A stretch of 64,000 nt of DNA from positions 1 to 64,000 of the forward strand of contig JAEDFA010000002.1 of the NCBI GenBank assembly GCA_016293005.1, in the 5' to 3' direction. The notes under the pieces were generated by a model, which saw nothing but the letters and a program-made list of their open reading frames with translations, had not been told where the DNA came from and searched no databases. Shown piece by piece: positions 50,476 through 58,541 of this stretch. The translations under genes were made by a program, and so were the position numbers. This stretch comes from Treponema sp. (GTDB lineage Bacteria; Spirochaetota; Spirochaetia; Treponematales; Treponemataceae). Each line of letters opens with the position of its first letter. Within the stretch, counting starts at the first letter, position 1.

Positions 50476-52155
50476 TTATCTGCCTGTATTCAGCGACCAG
50501 TATGTTTCGTCGTGAACTAAATTTTTATTTTCAGCTGCAAAATCGAATGCAGTTTTGTTTGTTTGAGTTCTGATTGTGGTGATTGCACCGCTGTCGAGGA
50601 GGAGTTTTATGATTTCTGTTGATTTTGCATAAAGGCATGCGTACATCAACGGTGTTTTGCCTTCGTAAATTCGGTTTACGGGAACATTTTTCTTTAAAAA
50701 GACATTTAATTTTTCTTTTTGAGAAATGATGCTCGTGTTTTCTGAAGTTATGCAGAGAATGAAAGATTTGAAAATTTCTTTGTCGCCTGGAAAATATGAG
50801 TTTAAAACTCTGTTTAGAATTTCAGGATTTTCTGACCACATAGAAGCCATCGAAAGCGTACTTGTTAAATAGTTGTTTTTATCGTTTAAAAGCGCACCGT
50901 TTTTTGCAAGAATATCGATTACTTCAAGCGTGTTCTGGTATCTTATTGCGTACATCATAGAAGTCCAGCCTTCATTGTCTCTTTTTTTGACATCTGCGCC
51001 GGATTTTATAAGCGATTTTAAAAGCCATAGATTTCCAGATTTTGCCGCGTTCATAAGGGGCGTTCGTCCGTTTTCGTCAGTTTCATTTGCCTCTGGAATG
51101 AATACAGTTGTGTCTTCGCTTTCTTTTTTGATTTCTGTAACAGGTTCTGTAAGAAAATCGTATAAATAAACAGGTTCATCGTTTTTGATTCCCGGAAGGC
51201 TTATGCGCTTTGTGTTTTCCTGTGAAATGGATTTTATTTCGTTTTTGAGATTTGATTCGGTTTTTATTGTTTGACTTTGAGTTTTCTTAGGATTTTTCTT
51301 GATTTCCTGTTGAATCTCAGTTTGAACTTCTTTCGATTCAAGATGTTCAGTTTTTACTTCTGGAATATTTTGTTTTGTCAAGGTGTCAGGCTGTTCTTTT
51401 TCAGGTTCAGTTTGAATTTGTTTTTCTTGTGAAATTTGTTCGGTTTGCTGAATTTCTTTTTTTTCTGATTCCGTTTTAATAGTTTGTTTGTTTTGGAATA
51501 AATTTTCTTCTTTTTGAGCTTCTGTTTTTTCTATTATAAGAGGTTTTTCAGATGCTTGAATTTGAGGCGGAATTTGAGATGGTTCAGGTGAATTTGGAGA
51601 GTTTTCGTTAGAAGATTCCTGCTCTGATGAATTATTTGAAGTTTCCGAAACAGATGAATGCGCTGGATTTTTTGGAAGGTACGGCGTGATTAATTTTAAT
51701 GAAACAGGATTTTCCTGTGCGTATTCCCAGACGAATTTTTGAGTTTTGTCTTTGTACAGCAGTTTTTCTGAAATCTGTGATTTGTTTCCTGATTTTTTTA
51801 AAATCAATTTAATGACTTTTTCGTTTGTGCTGTATTTCAAGGCGTAAGTCAGACTGTCCTGATTGTAGCGGTTTTGCCATGAAATGCTGCAGCCTGATTT
51901 TAAAATCAAATTTATGATGTCGTAGCCTCTGTCGTATTTTAAGGCGGTCATTAAAATTGTGTCTAAATCGTTGTTTACTCTGACTTTGTATAAATCTTTG
52001 CTTTTGTAAAATTCCTGTTTGATTTCTGTGAGTGTTCCTGATTCAAAAAGAATTTCAAATTTTGTCTTTTTGCTTTGAGAATTCAAGCAGAATAGTGAGG
52101 AAAAAAGCGCTGTCATTAAGATTATTTTTTTTAACTGTTTCAAAATCGTTTTCAT
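50476..52155 (-). CDS. Exported ankyrin-repeat protein with low-complexity linker
   Basis: A 559-residue protein with a signal peptide (about 1-28, ending in CLNSQS). Residues 30-160 hold two or three degenerate ankyrin repeats. Residues about 170-330 are a Gln/Glu/Lys/Thr/Ser/Pro-rich disordered linker. Canonical ankyrin repeats then follow: DENGRTPLMNAAKSGNLWLL, EGWTSMMYAIRYQNTLE, and EGKTPLMYACLYAKSTEII with RTQTNKTAFDFAAENKN. It is probably a periplasmic or surface scaffold for protein contacts. AGGA precedes the ATG, and it diverges from rpsF. Confidence 0.82.
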   Translation of the reverse strand: MKTILKQLKKIILMTALFSSLFCLNSQSKKTKFEILFESGTLTEIKQEFYKSKDLYKVRVNNDLDTILMTALKYDRGYDIINLILKSGCSISWQNRYNQDSLTYALKYSTNEKVIKLILKKSGNKSQISEKLLYKDKTQKFVWEYAQENPVSLKLITPYLPKNPAHSSVSETSNNSSEQESSNENSPNSPEPSQIPPQIQASEKPLIIEKTEAQKEENLFQNKQTIKTESEKKEIQQTEQISQEKQIQTEPEKEQPDTLTKQNIPEVKTEHLESKEVQTEIQQEIKKNPKKTQSQTIKTESNLKNEIKSISQENTKRISLPGIKNDEPVYLYDFLTEPVTEIKKESEDTTVFIPEANETDENGRTPLMNAAKSGNLWLLKSLIKSGADVKKRDNEGWTSMMYAIRYQNTLEVIDILAKNGALLNDKNNYLTSTLSMASMWSENPEILNRVLNSYFPGDKEIFKSFILCITSENTSIISQKEKLNVFLKKNVPVNRIYEGKTPLMYACLYAKSTEIIKLLLDSGAITTIRTQTNKTAFDFAAENKNLVHDETYWSLNTGR

Positions 52156-52181
52156 TATATATTCCTAAAAAAATCGGGTCA

Positions 52182-52230
52182 ACTTATTTTTCGGAAAGTA
52201 TTGACCTGAACTGAAATTTTTTGATATTAT
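52182..52230 (+). promoter_or_regulatory. rpsF promoter with inverted repeat over the -35
   Basis: TTGACC at 52201-52206 and TATTAT at 52225-52230 have an 18-base spacer. GGTCAA near 52182 and TTGACC at 52201 form an inverted repeat, so the -35 is one arm of it. On the other strand the same upstream GGTCAA reads as TTGACC, 17 bases before a TATAAT that overlaps the ankyrin start codon. Confidence 0.5.
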
Positions 52231-52244
52231 TTGAGAACCCCCTT

Positions 52245-52262
52245 GAAGCTTGTATGAGCTTC
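52245..52262 (+). promoter_or_regulatory. Hairpin in the rpsF leader
   Basis: GAAGCT (52245-52250) pairs with AGCTTC (52257-52262) over six bases, between the promoter and AAGGAG. Many bacteria have an S6:S18-binding hairpin in this position; whether this one qualifies cannot be judged by eye. Confidence 0.4.
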
Positions 52263-52285
52263 CATTCGTCCATAAGGAGTAAAAA

Positions 52286-52570
52286 ATGAGAAAATATGAA
52301 CTTATGACTATTTTTCCTCTCGATGAAGAAAAGTCAAAAAAAGCTTTGGAAGATGTTCGCAAAGTGCTCACAGATTTCGGCGCAGAAATTGAAAAAGAAG
52401 AGCCTTTCGGCGACAGAGACCTCACTTACGAAGTAAAAAAATGTACCCGCGGTCGTTTCGTTCTGTTTACGCTTAAACTCAATCCAGATAAAATTCAGGA
52501 AATTGACAAATCATTTAAGATTACTGCAAATCTTCTTAAATATTTGTTTGTAAAACTTGAAGAAAAATAA
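52286..52570 (+). CDS. rpsF: 30S ribosomal protein S6
   Basis: The 94-residue protein starts with MRKYELMTIFPLDEEKS. It contains KKEEPFGDRDLTYEVKK-type strands with the family Arg and Tyr, and ends with TANLLKYLFVKLEEK. AAGGAG precedes the ATG. It begins the conserved rpsF-ssb-rpsR-rplI-dnaB cluster. Confidence 0.97.
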   Translation: MRKYELMTIFPLDEEKSKKALEDVRKVLTDFGAEIEKEEPFGDRDLTYEVKKCTRGRFVLFTLKLNPDKIQEIDKSFKITANLLKYLFVKLEEK

Positions 52571-52596
52571 ACTTCAATAAACAGGCAGGAATCCAC

Positions 52597-53091
52597 ATGA
52601 CAGACATAAATCATGTAATTTTAGTTGGTCGGCTCACAAAAGATCTTGATTCTTCAGATTCAAGAAGTTTCGGGTATGTTGGAAACGGCATGGCACGCGC
52701 AAATGTAAGCATTGCTGTAAACCGCAGCCGTAAAAACGGTGAGCAGTGGGTTGATGAAACAAGTTTCTTCGATGTTGTAATTTGGGGAAAAACTGCAGAA
52801 AATCTCAAGCCTTATCTTACAAAAGGTAAACAGATTGCTGTAGACGGTTATTTAAAGCAGGATAGATGGGAAAAAGACGGAAAGACTTCTTCCCGCGTTG
52901 TAATTCATGCAAATTCTGTTCAGCTTATGGGCTCTTCAAAATCTGACGGCAATTCGGAAACGAATGGGGGTGCCTCAAGATTCCAGCCTAGAAACGATGT
53001 TCCTCAGATGCAGAATTCGGGAATGCCAGATTACGGAAGCAATTCTTATTCAGATCCATTGAGTGATATTGGAGACGATATTCCGTTTTAA
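52597..53091 (+). CDS. ssb: Single-stranded DNA-binding protein
   Basis: SSB coats single-stranded DNA as a tetramer. The 164-residue protein has the OB fold with NHVILVGRLTKDLD, ANVSIAVNR, and WVDETSFFDVVIWGKTAENLKPYL. A Gly/Asn/Ser/Pro-rich linker and the acidic interaction tip DDIPF at the very end follow. It lies 26 bases after rpsF and 195 bases before rpsR. Confidence 0.97.
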   Translation: MTDINHVILVGRLTKDLDSSDSRSFGYVGNGMARANVSIAVNRSRKNGEQWVDETSFFDVVIWGKTAENLKPYLTKGKQIAVDGYLKQDRWEKDGKTSSRVVIHANSVQLMGSSKSDGNSETNGGASRFQPRNDVPQMQNSGMPDYGSNSYSDPLSDIGDDIPF

Positions 53092-53102
53092 TTAAAAGTA
53101 CG

Positions 53103-53146
53103 GTGAAAGATTACTTTTGTAATTTTCACAGGTTTGCGTTGCAAAC
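53103..53146 (+). promoter_or_regulatory. Tandem hairpins between ssb and rpsR
   Basis: Two hairpins lie back to back: GTGAAAGATTAC (53103-53114) with GTAATTTTCAC (53119-53129), one bulged base; and GTTTGC (53132-53137) with GCAAAC (53141-53146), three-base loop. Neither has a T-run. The 195-base spacer is long for this operon. Confidence 0.4.
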
Positions 53147-53286
53147 TTTCTTTGGGTTAAACCTAAAAGGCAAAGTTAAAGGTGTAAAAACTTTTGCTTA
53201 AATATCAGCGTTTCCTGTTTTTAAGGAGCGCATAAAAAGTCCGTCTTGAAAAATTATTTCTATCGGCTTTTTATTGGAGTGTAAAA

Positions 53287-53610
53287 ATGTCTGACGAAAA
53301 CAAAGATATGAACTATGAAGAAAAAGAAGTAATGCAGAATGATGCTGTAATGCCTGAAAACGAAGGTCGTGATGATGCAGGTGCAAGAGGAAAGGCAAAA
53401 ACATTCTTCCGCAAAAAAGTATGCCGTTTTTGTGCAAACAAAGCAAAAATCGACTACAAAGATGCTGACGGTTTAAAAAGATTTACTACAGAACGCGGTA
53501 AAATTCTTCCTCGCAGAATCACTGGAACATGCGCAAAACATCAGAGAGAACTTTCTGGTGCAATTAAAAGAGCACGCTGTATCTGTTTGCTTCCGTTTGT
53601 TGCAGACTAA
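53287..53610 (+). CDS. rpsR: 30S ribosomal protein S18, Cys-rich form with N-terminal extension
   Basis: S18 binds the 30S platform with S6. The core [52 protein letters not shown] is typical. The protein is 107 residues, about 30 more than common S18, owing to an acidic N-terminus ([18 protein letters not shown]). The CxxC, TCAKH and CIC cysteines suggest the zinc-binding form. TTGGAG precedes the ATG. Confidence 0.96.
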   Translation: MSDENKDMNYEEKEVMQNDAVMPENEGRDDAGARGKAKTFFRKKVCRFCANKAKIDYKDADGLKRFTTERGKILPRRITGTCAKHQRELSGAIKRARCICLLPFVAD

Positions 53611-53684
53611 AAAAAATTAATATAAAAAGATATGCGATCCAACTCCTGGTGACGCAGTCTTAAAATTAAAGAGGAGCTTGTAAA

Positions 53685-54212
53685 ATGAAAGTCATTCTTA
53701 ATGAAGATGTAAAATACCTTGGTGAAGAAGGTGATGTAAAAAATGTTGCTAACGGTTATGCAAGAAACTTCCTTCTTCCACGCGGACTTGTAGTTCCGTA
53801 CAACGATGCTACAGTTGCAATTTTTGAAGCACGAAAAGCAGATATCGAAGCAAGAAAAGAAGTTAAAAGACAGAATGCAAGAAGTCTTAAAGAAAAACTT
53901 GAATCTGCTTCATTTGAAATTGTTATGCCTGCTGGCAATAACGGAAAACTTTATGGTGCTGTTACTACAACTGTAATTGCAGATCTTCTTGAAAAACAGG
54001 GCTTTGAAATCGAAAAGAAAAGAATCGATATTCCTGGTCTTGCAATTAAATCTGTGGGAAATTACCATGCAACTATTAAACTTTACGAATCACAGACTGC
54101 AGAAATCAAATTCGTTGTAAAAGCACAGGAAACAGAAGAAAAAGTTTCTGGCAAAAAATCAGAAAAAAAAGCTGAAGTAGAACCAGAAAAAACAGAAGAA
54201 AAAACTGAATAG
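53685..54212 (+). CDS. rplI: 50S ribosomal protein L9
   Basis: The 175-residue protein has the N-terminal L9 domain (MKVILNEDVKYLGEEGDVKNVANGYARNFLLPRGL), a long connecting helix rich in Glu, Ala and Arg, and the C-terminal rRNA-binding domain. A charged Lys/Glu tail of about 25 residues is added. GAGGAG provides a strong ribosome-binding site; CTCCT about 30 bases earlier could pair with it. Confidence 0.97.
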   Translation: MKVILNEDVKYLGEEGDVKNVANGYARNFLLPRGLVVPYNDATVAIFEARKADIEARKEVKRQNARSLKEKLESASFEIVMPAGNNGKLYGAVTTTVIADLLEKQGFEIEKKRIDIPGLAIKSVGNYHATIKLYESQTAEIKFVVKAQETEEKVSGKKSEKKAEVEPEKTEEKTE

Positions 54213-54220
54213 TTAAAAAT

Positions 54221-54240
54221 ACTTTAAAAATTTTTAAAGT
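54221..54240. repeat. 20-base perfect palindrome after rplI
   Basis: ACTTTAAAAA is followed directly by its reverse complement. It can form a hairpin or cruciform but has no T-run, so it is not a standard terminator. Confidence 0.5.
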
Positions 54241-54277
54241 GTAAGAAATCAGTTTTTTTTGAAGGGCTGTCAAAAAA

Positions 54278-54394
54278 GTGAAATATGCTTTAAGACCATT
54301 TTGGATTGATGCATCGTTTTTCTTTTTGGCGGCCTTTTTCATTTTGAGTTTTTATTTACGGGGCAAAAATGACAGATTCAACATTAAAAGATAA
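54278..54394 (+). CDS. Possible 38-residue membrane peptide overlapping dnaB
   Basis: A GTG at 54278, eleven bases after GAAGGG, opens a 38-codon frame ending at TAA 54392-54394. The peptide starts with a basic segment, has one hydrophobic stretch (ASFFFLAAFFILSFYL, about residues 12-27), and ends in a basic tail. It overlaps the dnaB start by 26 bases. It may be real or a chance opening in T-rich sequence. Confidence 0.25.
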   Translation: MKYALRPFWIDASFFFLAAFFILSFYLRGKNDRFNIKR

Positions 54395-55700
54395 AATTCC
54401 TCCTCACAATCTTGAGGCAGAACAGGCGGCTTTAGGAGCGGTTTTGCTTGACCCTGCATGTATGGCAGAGGTTGCAACAAAGATAAAGCCTGACAGTTTT
54501 TATTCTTTTCAAAATCAAGTCATTTACGAGGCAATGCTTTCTCTTTACAAGCAGAATATTCCTGTAGATATCCTTTCCCTGATAAATGAACTTACAAAAA
54601 TGGGAAAACTCGAACAGGCTGGTGGCGCTGCTGTAATTTCTGAGCTTACAAGTCTTGTTCCGACGAGTAAAAATGTAGGATATTATGTTTCTATAATTCT
54701 TGAAAAGGCAACCCGCCGTGATTTAATAAAATTCAGTTCAGAAGTAAAGTCTTTAGCATTCGATGAAACTCATAAAGCTCAAGAACTTCTAGGCATTGCA
54801 GAGCAGAAAATTTTTAATCTTGCAGAACATCGGGAAACCTCGTCTGTTTATGCAATGTCTGATATTGTAAGCGCAACTATTGATTTAATCGACAAGCATT
54901 ATCAGAATTCAGGAGGGCTTTCAGGAATTCCAACTGGTTTTGCAAAACTCGATACGATGACAAACGGATTTCAAAATTCTGAACTTATAATCATCGGTGC
55001 GCGTCCTTCAATCGGAAAAACGGCTTTTGCACTTTCTATGATGGAATATATCGCAATCGAAAAGAAAATTCCGTGCGGTTTTTTCTCTTTGGAAATGGCG
55101 TATCAGGCTATCGGACAGAGGCTTTTGACTCAAGTTTCACGAATTCCAAGTAATAAAGTTCGTTCAGGCTGGCTTAGCCTTTCAGATTTTAAAAAACTTC
55201 AGGATTCTGCAAGTTTGTGCTACAATTCTCCGCTTTACATAGTCGACACGCCGAATATGCAGCTTCTGGAATTAAGATCAATGGCTCGCAGAATGAAAGT
55301 TGAATACGATGTTAAGATTATTTTTATAGACTATATCGGTTTGATTTCAACTGAAAATAAAAATGCTCCCGTATATGAAACTGTTTCAGAAATTTCAAAA
55401 TCTTTAAAAGCACTTGCAAGAGAACTTGATATTCCGATTGTTGCGTTGTGTCAGGTTTCCCGTGAGGCAGAAGGAAATGAACCGACTCTTGCGCAGTTAA
55501 GGGGTTCAGGTTCTATTGAGCAGGATGCAGATGTCGTAATGTTTTTGCACCGTGATAGAAAAGTAATGGATGAAAAGTCTCCTGTTCAAGAGGCAAAATG
55601 TATCGTTGCAAAACAGCGAAACGGTTCAATCGGACCTGTAAATTTGATGTTCTTCCCGGAATTTACAAAATTTGAAAATCAAGCAGATGATGACAGTTAA
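54369..55700 (+). CDS. dnaB: Replicative DNA helicase DnaB
   Basis: DnaB is the hexameric fork helicase. The 443-residue protein starts PPHNLEAEQAALGAVLLDP. The C-terminal RecA-like core has SELIIIGARPSIGKTAFALSM (Walker A about 214-222), FIDYIGLI (Walker B), ALCQVSREAE, and RGSGSIEQDADVVMFLHR. No intein is present. CGGGGC lies before the ATG. Confidence 0.97.
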   Translation: MTDSTLKDKIPPHNLEAEQAALGAVLLDPACMAEVATKIKPDSFYSFQNQVIYEAMLSLYKQNIPVDILSLINELTKMGKLEQAGGAAVISELTSLVPTSKNVGYYVSIILEKATRRDLIKFSSEVKSLAFDETHKAQELLGIAEQKIFNLAEHRETSSVYAMSDIVSATIDLIDKHYQNSGGLSGIPTGFAKLDTMTNGFQNSELIIIGARPSIGKTAFALSMMEYIAIEKKIPCGFFSLEMAYQAIGQRLLTQVSRIPSNKVRSGWLSLSDFKKLQDSASLCYNSPLYIVDTPNMQLLELRSMARRMKVEYDVKIIFIDYIGLISTENKNAPVYETVSEISKSLKALARELDIPIVALCQVSREAEGNEPTLAQLRGSGSIEQDADVVMFLHRDRKVMDEKSPVQEAKCIVAKQRNGSIGPVNLMFFPEFTKFENQADDDS

Positions 55701-55766
55701 TAATTTTAACAATAAGAGGAGTATTAAGGTTCTCTTAAGGAAATAAATTTTAAAACAGGATAAAAA

Positions 55767-57002
55767 ATGAAAGTAAATGCTTTAAAAGGAATGAAAGATA
55801 TTCTTCCAAACGAACAGAAAATCCGTGATTATGTTCAGTCGAAAATTCTTGAAACTTACAGGTCATCTGGTTTTGAGAGAATTTCTACGCCGATTCTTGA
55901 GGATTCTGAAAATCTTGATAAATCGGATGGTGGTGATAATTTAAATTTGATTTTCAAAGTGTTAAAACGCGGTGAAAAATTTTCTTCGGCTATCGAAAAT
56001 AAAGATTTTTCTTCGCTTTCTGACATGGGACTTCGATATGATTTAACTCTTCCGCTTTCAAGATTTTATGCAGCAAATAAAACTTCTCTTCAATTTCCGT
56101 TTAAGGTAATTCAGACTGACAGAGTTTTCCGTGCAGAACGCCCTCAAAAAGGAAGACTTCGTGAATTTGTTCAGTGCGATATTGATATTTTAGGCGATTC
56201 AAGTTGTAATGCAGAAGTTGAATTAATCGATATAACGGCAAGAGCAATGCTAAATATTGGATTTTCTGATTTTACGATTAACATTAACGATAGACGAGTT
56301 TTGAAAGATATGCTTGAAAATATGGGTTTCCAAAAGGAATGTATCGATTCAGTCTGCATTACTTTCGATAAACTTGATAAAATCGGTGTTGACGGCGTAA
56401 AAAAAGAACTTCTTGAAAAACAGTTTGCTTCTTCTGCTGTTGAAAATCTTGTAGGATTTATTTCAGGTGGAATTACGCTCGATTCTGTTTCAAAAAAATG
56501 TTCTGATTCTTCTGTTGCAGACGATTTAAAATATGTAATTTCCACTGCAGAAAAAGTAAGTGAAGGTAAATATAAAATTTCTTATGCGCCAAATCTTGTT
56601 CGCGGTCAAGGGTATTATACGGGAATGGTTTTTGAAATTTCTTGTCCAGATTTTTCCGGGGCTATAGGCGGCGGTGGGCGTTATGACAATATGATTGGAA
56701 AATTTTCTGGTGAAAAAGTTCCTGCAGTCGGTTTTAGCATTGGTTTTGAAAGAATTTGCTCAATTTTGCTTGAAAGAAATTATAAAATTCCATCTCAAAA
56801 AGAAAAATGCGCTCTTTTATATGAAGAAAATATTTCTTTCCCGGAAGTTTTAAAAATTGCAGAAACTTTGCGCGAAAAATATATTGTTTCTGTTCTGAAA
56901 AAGGCAAAAAAAGCCGGTCCGCAGTTTGCAATGCTTGAAAATCAGGGGTATACGCAGTTTGCACAAATAAAAGAAGGAAACCTTGTTTTAAAACATTCCT
57001 AA
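55767..57002 (+). CDS. hisS: Histidyl-tRNA synthetase
   Basis: The protein charges tRNA-His. The 411-residue class II synthetase has motif 1 region GLRYDLTLPLSRFYAAN, motif 2 RVFRAERPQKGRLREFVQCDIDILG, the histidine signature NLVRGQGYYTGMVFE with its conserved Arg, and motif 3 GGGRYDNMIG followed by GFSIGFERI. The signature is the variant form (RGxGYYTG rather than RGLDYYT). The anticodon domain is short, about 75 residues. HisZ is a less likely alternative, since there is no hisG nearby and both catalytic motifs are intact. Confidence 0.9.
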   Translation: MKVNALKGMKDILPNEQKIRDYVQSKILETYRSSGFERISTPILEDSENLDKSDGGDNLNLIFKVLKRGEKFSSAIENKDFSSLSDMGLRYDLTLPLSRFYAANKTSLQFPFKVIQTDRVFRAERPQKGRLREFVQCDIDILGDSSCNAEVELIDITARAMLNIGFSDFTININDRRVLKDMLENMGFQKECIDSVCITFDKLDKIGVDGVKKELLEKQFASSAVENLVGFISGGITLDSVSKKCSDSSVADDLKYVISTAEKVSEGKYKISYAPNLVRGQGYYTGMVFEISCPDFSGAIGGGGRYDNMIGKFSGEKVPAVGFSIGFERICSILLERNYKIPSQKEKCALLYEENISFPEVLKIAETLREKYIVSVLKKAKKAGPQFAMLENQGYTQFAQIKEGNLVLKHS

Positions 57003-57012
57003 ATTCTTTCTA

Positions 57013-57042
57013 TTGACACAGTAATAAAATAAAAGTTATAAT
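57013..57042 (+). promoter_or_regulatory. Perfect-consensus promoter of yebC
   Basis: TTGACA at 57013-57018 and TATAAT at 57037-57042 have an 18-base spacer. Transcription should begin near 57049, leaving a leader of about 38 bases that includes AAGGAG. This rules out the in-frame codon at 57060 as the usual start. Confidence 0.75.
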
Positions 57043-57086
57043 CAATAACTACTATTATTTTGTATTTTAAATATAAGGAGCATACA

Positions 57087-57833
57087 ATGTCAGGACATAG
57101 TAAATGGGCCACTATCAAACATGCAAAAGGTATTGCAGATGCTAAACGTGGTAAAATTTTTACTAAATTCATTAAAGAAATTTCTATTGCTGCAAGAATG
57201 GGCGGTGGAGATCCAAATTCAAACCCACGCCTTCGTACAGTTATAATTAAAGCGCGTGCCGCTAATATGCCTAAAGATAATATCGAAAGAGCTATTAAAA
57301 AAGGTACAGGTGAAGACGGTGGCGCAGCATACGAAGAACTTCTTTATGAAGGATACGCTGCTGGCGGTGTTGCTGTAATGGTTGAAGTTCTTACAGATAA
57401 CAAAAACCGTGCTGCTGCTGATGTTCGTAACATTTTTACAAAAAACGGCGGAAATCTTGGTACTTCAGGTTCTGTTTCCAGAATGTTCCAGAGAAAAGGT
57501 ACAATCGAATTTGATGCAGAAAAAGTTTCAGAAGATGAAGTTATGGAAGTTGCTCTTGAAGCCGGTGCTGATGATATCGTAAACGAAGACGGAATCATCA
57601 CTGTTACAACTACACCAGATGCTTTCTCTGCTGTTGCTGATGCTTTAAATGAAAAAGGTTTTGAGTCACTTTCTGCTGATGTAGGAATGGTTCCGGATAT
57701 GTATTCACCTGTAGATGCAGATACTGCTGTAAAAGTTGCAAAACTCTTGAACAAACTCGAAGACAACGATGATGTTCAGAATGTTTATTCAAATGTTGAA
57801 TATCCAGAAGGATTTGATCCGGATTCAGAATAG
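57087..57833 (+). CDS. yebC: YebC/PmpR-family protein (translation factor or regulator)
   Basis: YebC-family proteins are described both as DNA-binding regulators and as factors that relieve ribosome stalling. From ATG 57087, seven bases after AAGGAG, the 248-residue protein opens with SGHSKWATIKHAKGIADAKRGKIFTK and carries NMPKDNIERAIKKGTG and YEGYAAGGVAVMVEVLTDNKNRA. All three family segments are intact. It precedes ruvC, as in many genomes, but a terminator separates them. Confidence 0.95.
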   Translation: MSGHSKWATIKHAKGIADAKRGKIFTKFIKEISIAARMGGGDPNSNPRLRTVIIKARAANMPKDNIERAIKKGTGEDGGAAYEELLYEGYAAGGVAVMVEVLTDNKNRAAADVRNIFTKNGGNLGTSGSVSRMFQRKGTIEFDAEKVSEDEVMEVALEAGADDIVNEDGIITVTTTPDAFSAVADALNEKGFESLSADVGMVPDMYSPVDADTAVKVAKLLNKLEDNDDVQNVYSNVEYPEGFDPDSE

Positions 57834-57883
57834 TTTAAAATCTATGGGCATAAAATTTTGAATGCCTTTAAATTTTAGTTTAA

Positions 57884-57909
57884 GCCCGCCTTAATTTCGG
57901 CGGGTTTTT
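57884..57909 (+). terminator. Terminator after yebC
   Basis: CCCGCC (57885-57890) pairs with GGCGGG (57899-57904) over an eight-base loop and continues in TTTTT. It lies six bases before the ruvC start. Confidence 0.85.
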
Positions 57910-57914
57910 AATTT

Positions 57915-58469
57915 ATGGACGGCGAAGTACAATTTTTTTTAGAAAAATCAAATCTTTCTTTCTCGCAAAAAAAAATTAAGCGAATTCTTGGCCTTGATCC
58001 AGGACTTGCAAATACAGGTTTTGGTGTGATAGATTGCGTAAAAGGTTCTTGCCATCTTGTAAGTTACGGCACAATCGAAACAAAACCTGATTTTTCGCAT
58101 CAAAATCGGCTTTTAATAATTTTTAAGAAACTTCAGGAAATTATAAAAGAATTTAAGCCGGATTCTGCTTCAATGGAATCTCTTTTTTTTGCACGAAATG
58201 TTTCAAGCGCACTTAATGTTGCAGAAGCTAAGGGAGTTGTTTCTTTGTGTCTTGCGCTGAATAAAATTCCTGTTACAGAGTATAAACCGAATCAAATTAA
58301 ACAGGCCGTAACTGGAGAAGTAAAAGCAGATAAAAAACTCGTTCAGAAATACACGCAGATGCTTTTAAAACTTGATAATCCTGTAAAACCTGACCATGCA
58401 TCTGATGCTTTAGCTTGTGCCATAACGCACAGTCATTTTTCAGATTTTAATTTGGGTGTGAAGATTTAG
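57915..58469 (+). CDS. ruvC: Crossover junction endodeoxyribonuclease RuvC
   Basis: RuvC cuts Holliday junctions. The 184-residue protein has the acidic residues of the site: Asp in RILGLDPGLANTGFGVI (about 24-40), Glu in SASMESLFFARN, and the Asp pair in KPDHASDALACAITH. About 20 extra residues precede the usual RILGLDPG start. No ribosome-binding site is evident and the ATG comes right after a terminator, so a later start, or read-through and weak expression, must be considered. Confidence 0.94.
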   Translation: MDGEVQFFLEKSNLSFSQKKIKRILGLDPGLANTGFGVIDCVKGSCHLVSYGTIETKPDFSHQNRLLIIFKKLQEIIKEFKPDSASMESLFFARNVSSALNVAEAKGVVSLCLALNKIPVTEYKPNQIKQAVTGEVKADKKLVQKYTQMLLKLDNPVKPDHASDALACAITHSHFSDFNLGVKI

Positions 58470-58528
58470 AAAATTTGAGAATTTAAAATCCTTTTGTGCC
58501 GGCACTTTATTCTTTTTGAATTTTAGAT

Positions 58529-58534
58529 TAGAAT
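58529..58534 (+). promoter_or_regulatory. Candidate -10 box abutting ruvA
   Basis: TAGAAT ends seven bases before the ruvA ATG at 58542. No good -35 is seen and there is no Shine-Dalgarno sequence, so a leaderless transcript is possible but weakly supported. A ten-base palindrome GTGCCGGCAC lies upstream at 58496-58505. Confidence 0.3.
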
Positions 58535-58541
58535 AATTTTT

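Noticed and set aside
54221..54240. Terminator after rplI
   Set aside because: The palindrome has no loop and no following T-run, so it does not match an intrinsic terminator.
55701..55766. T-box or other leader regulation for hisS
   Set aside because: The gap is only 66 bases, too short for a T-box, with no specifier loop or terminator.
55767..57002. HisZ (ATP-phosphoribosyltransferase regulatory subunit) instead of HisRS
   Set aside because: Motifs 2 and 3 and the catalytic Arg are intact and no hisG is nearby, so the synthetase is the better call.
57344..57766. 140-codon minus-strand open frame inside yebC
   Set aside because: Antisense shadow of a conserved gene, with Ser/Ala-rich translation and no initiation signals.
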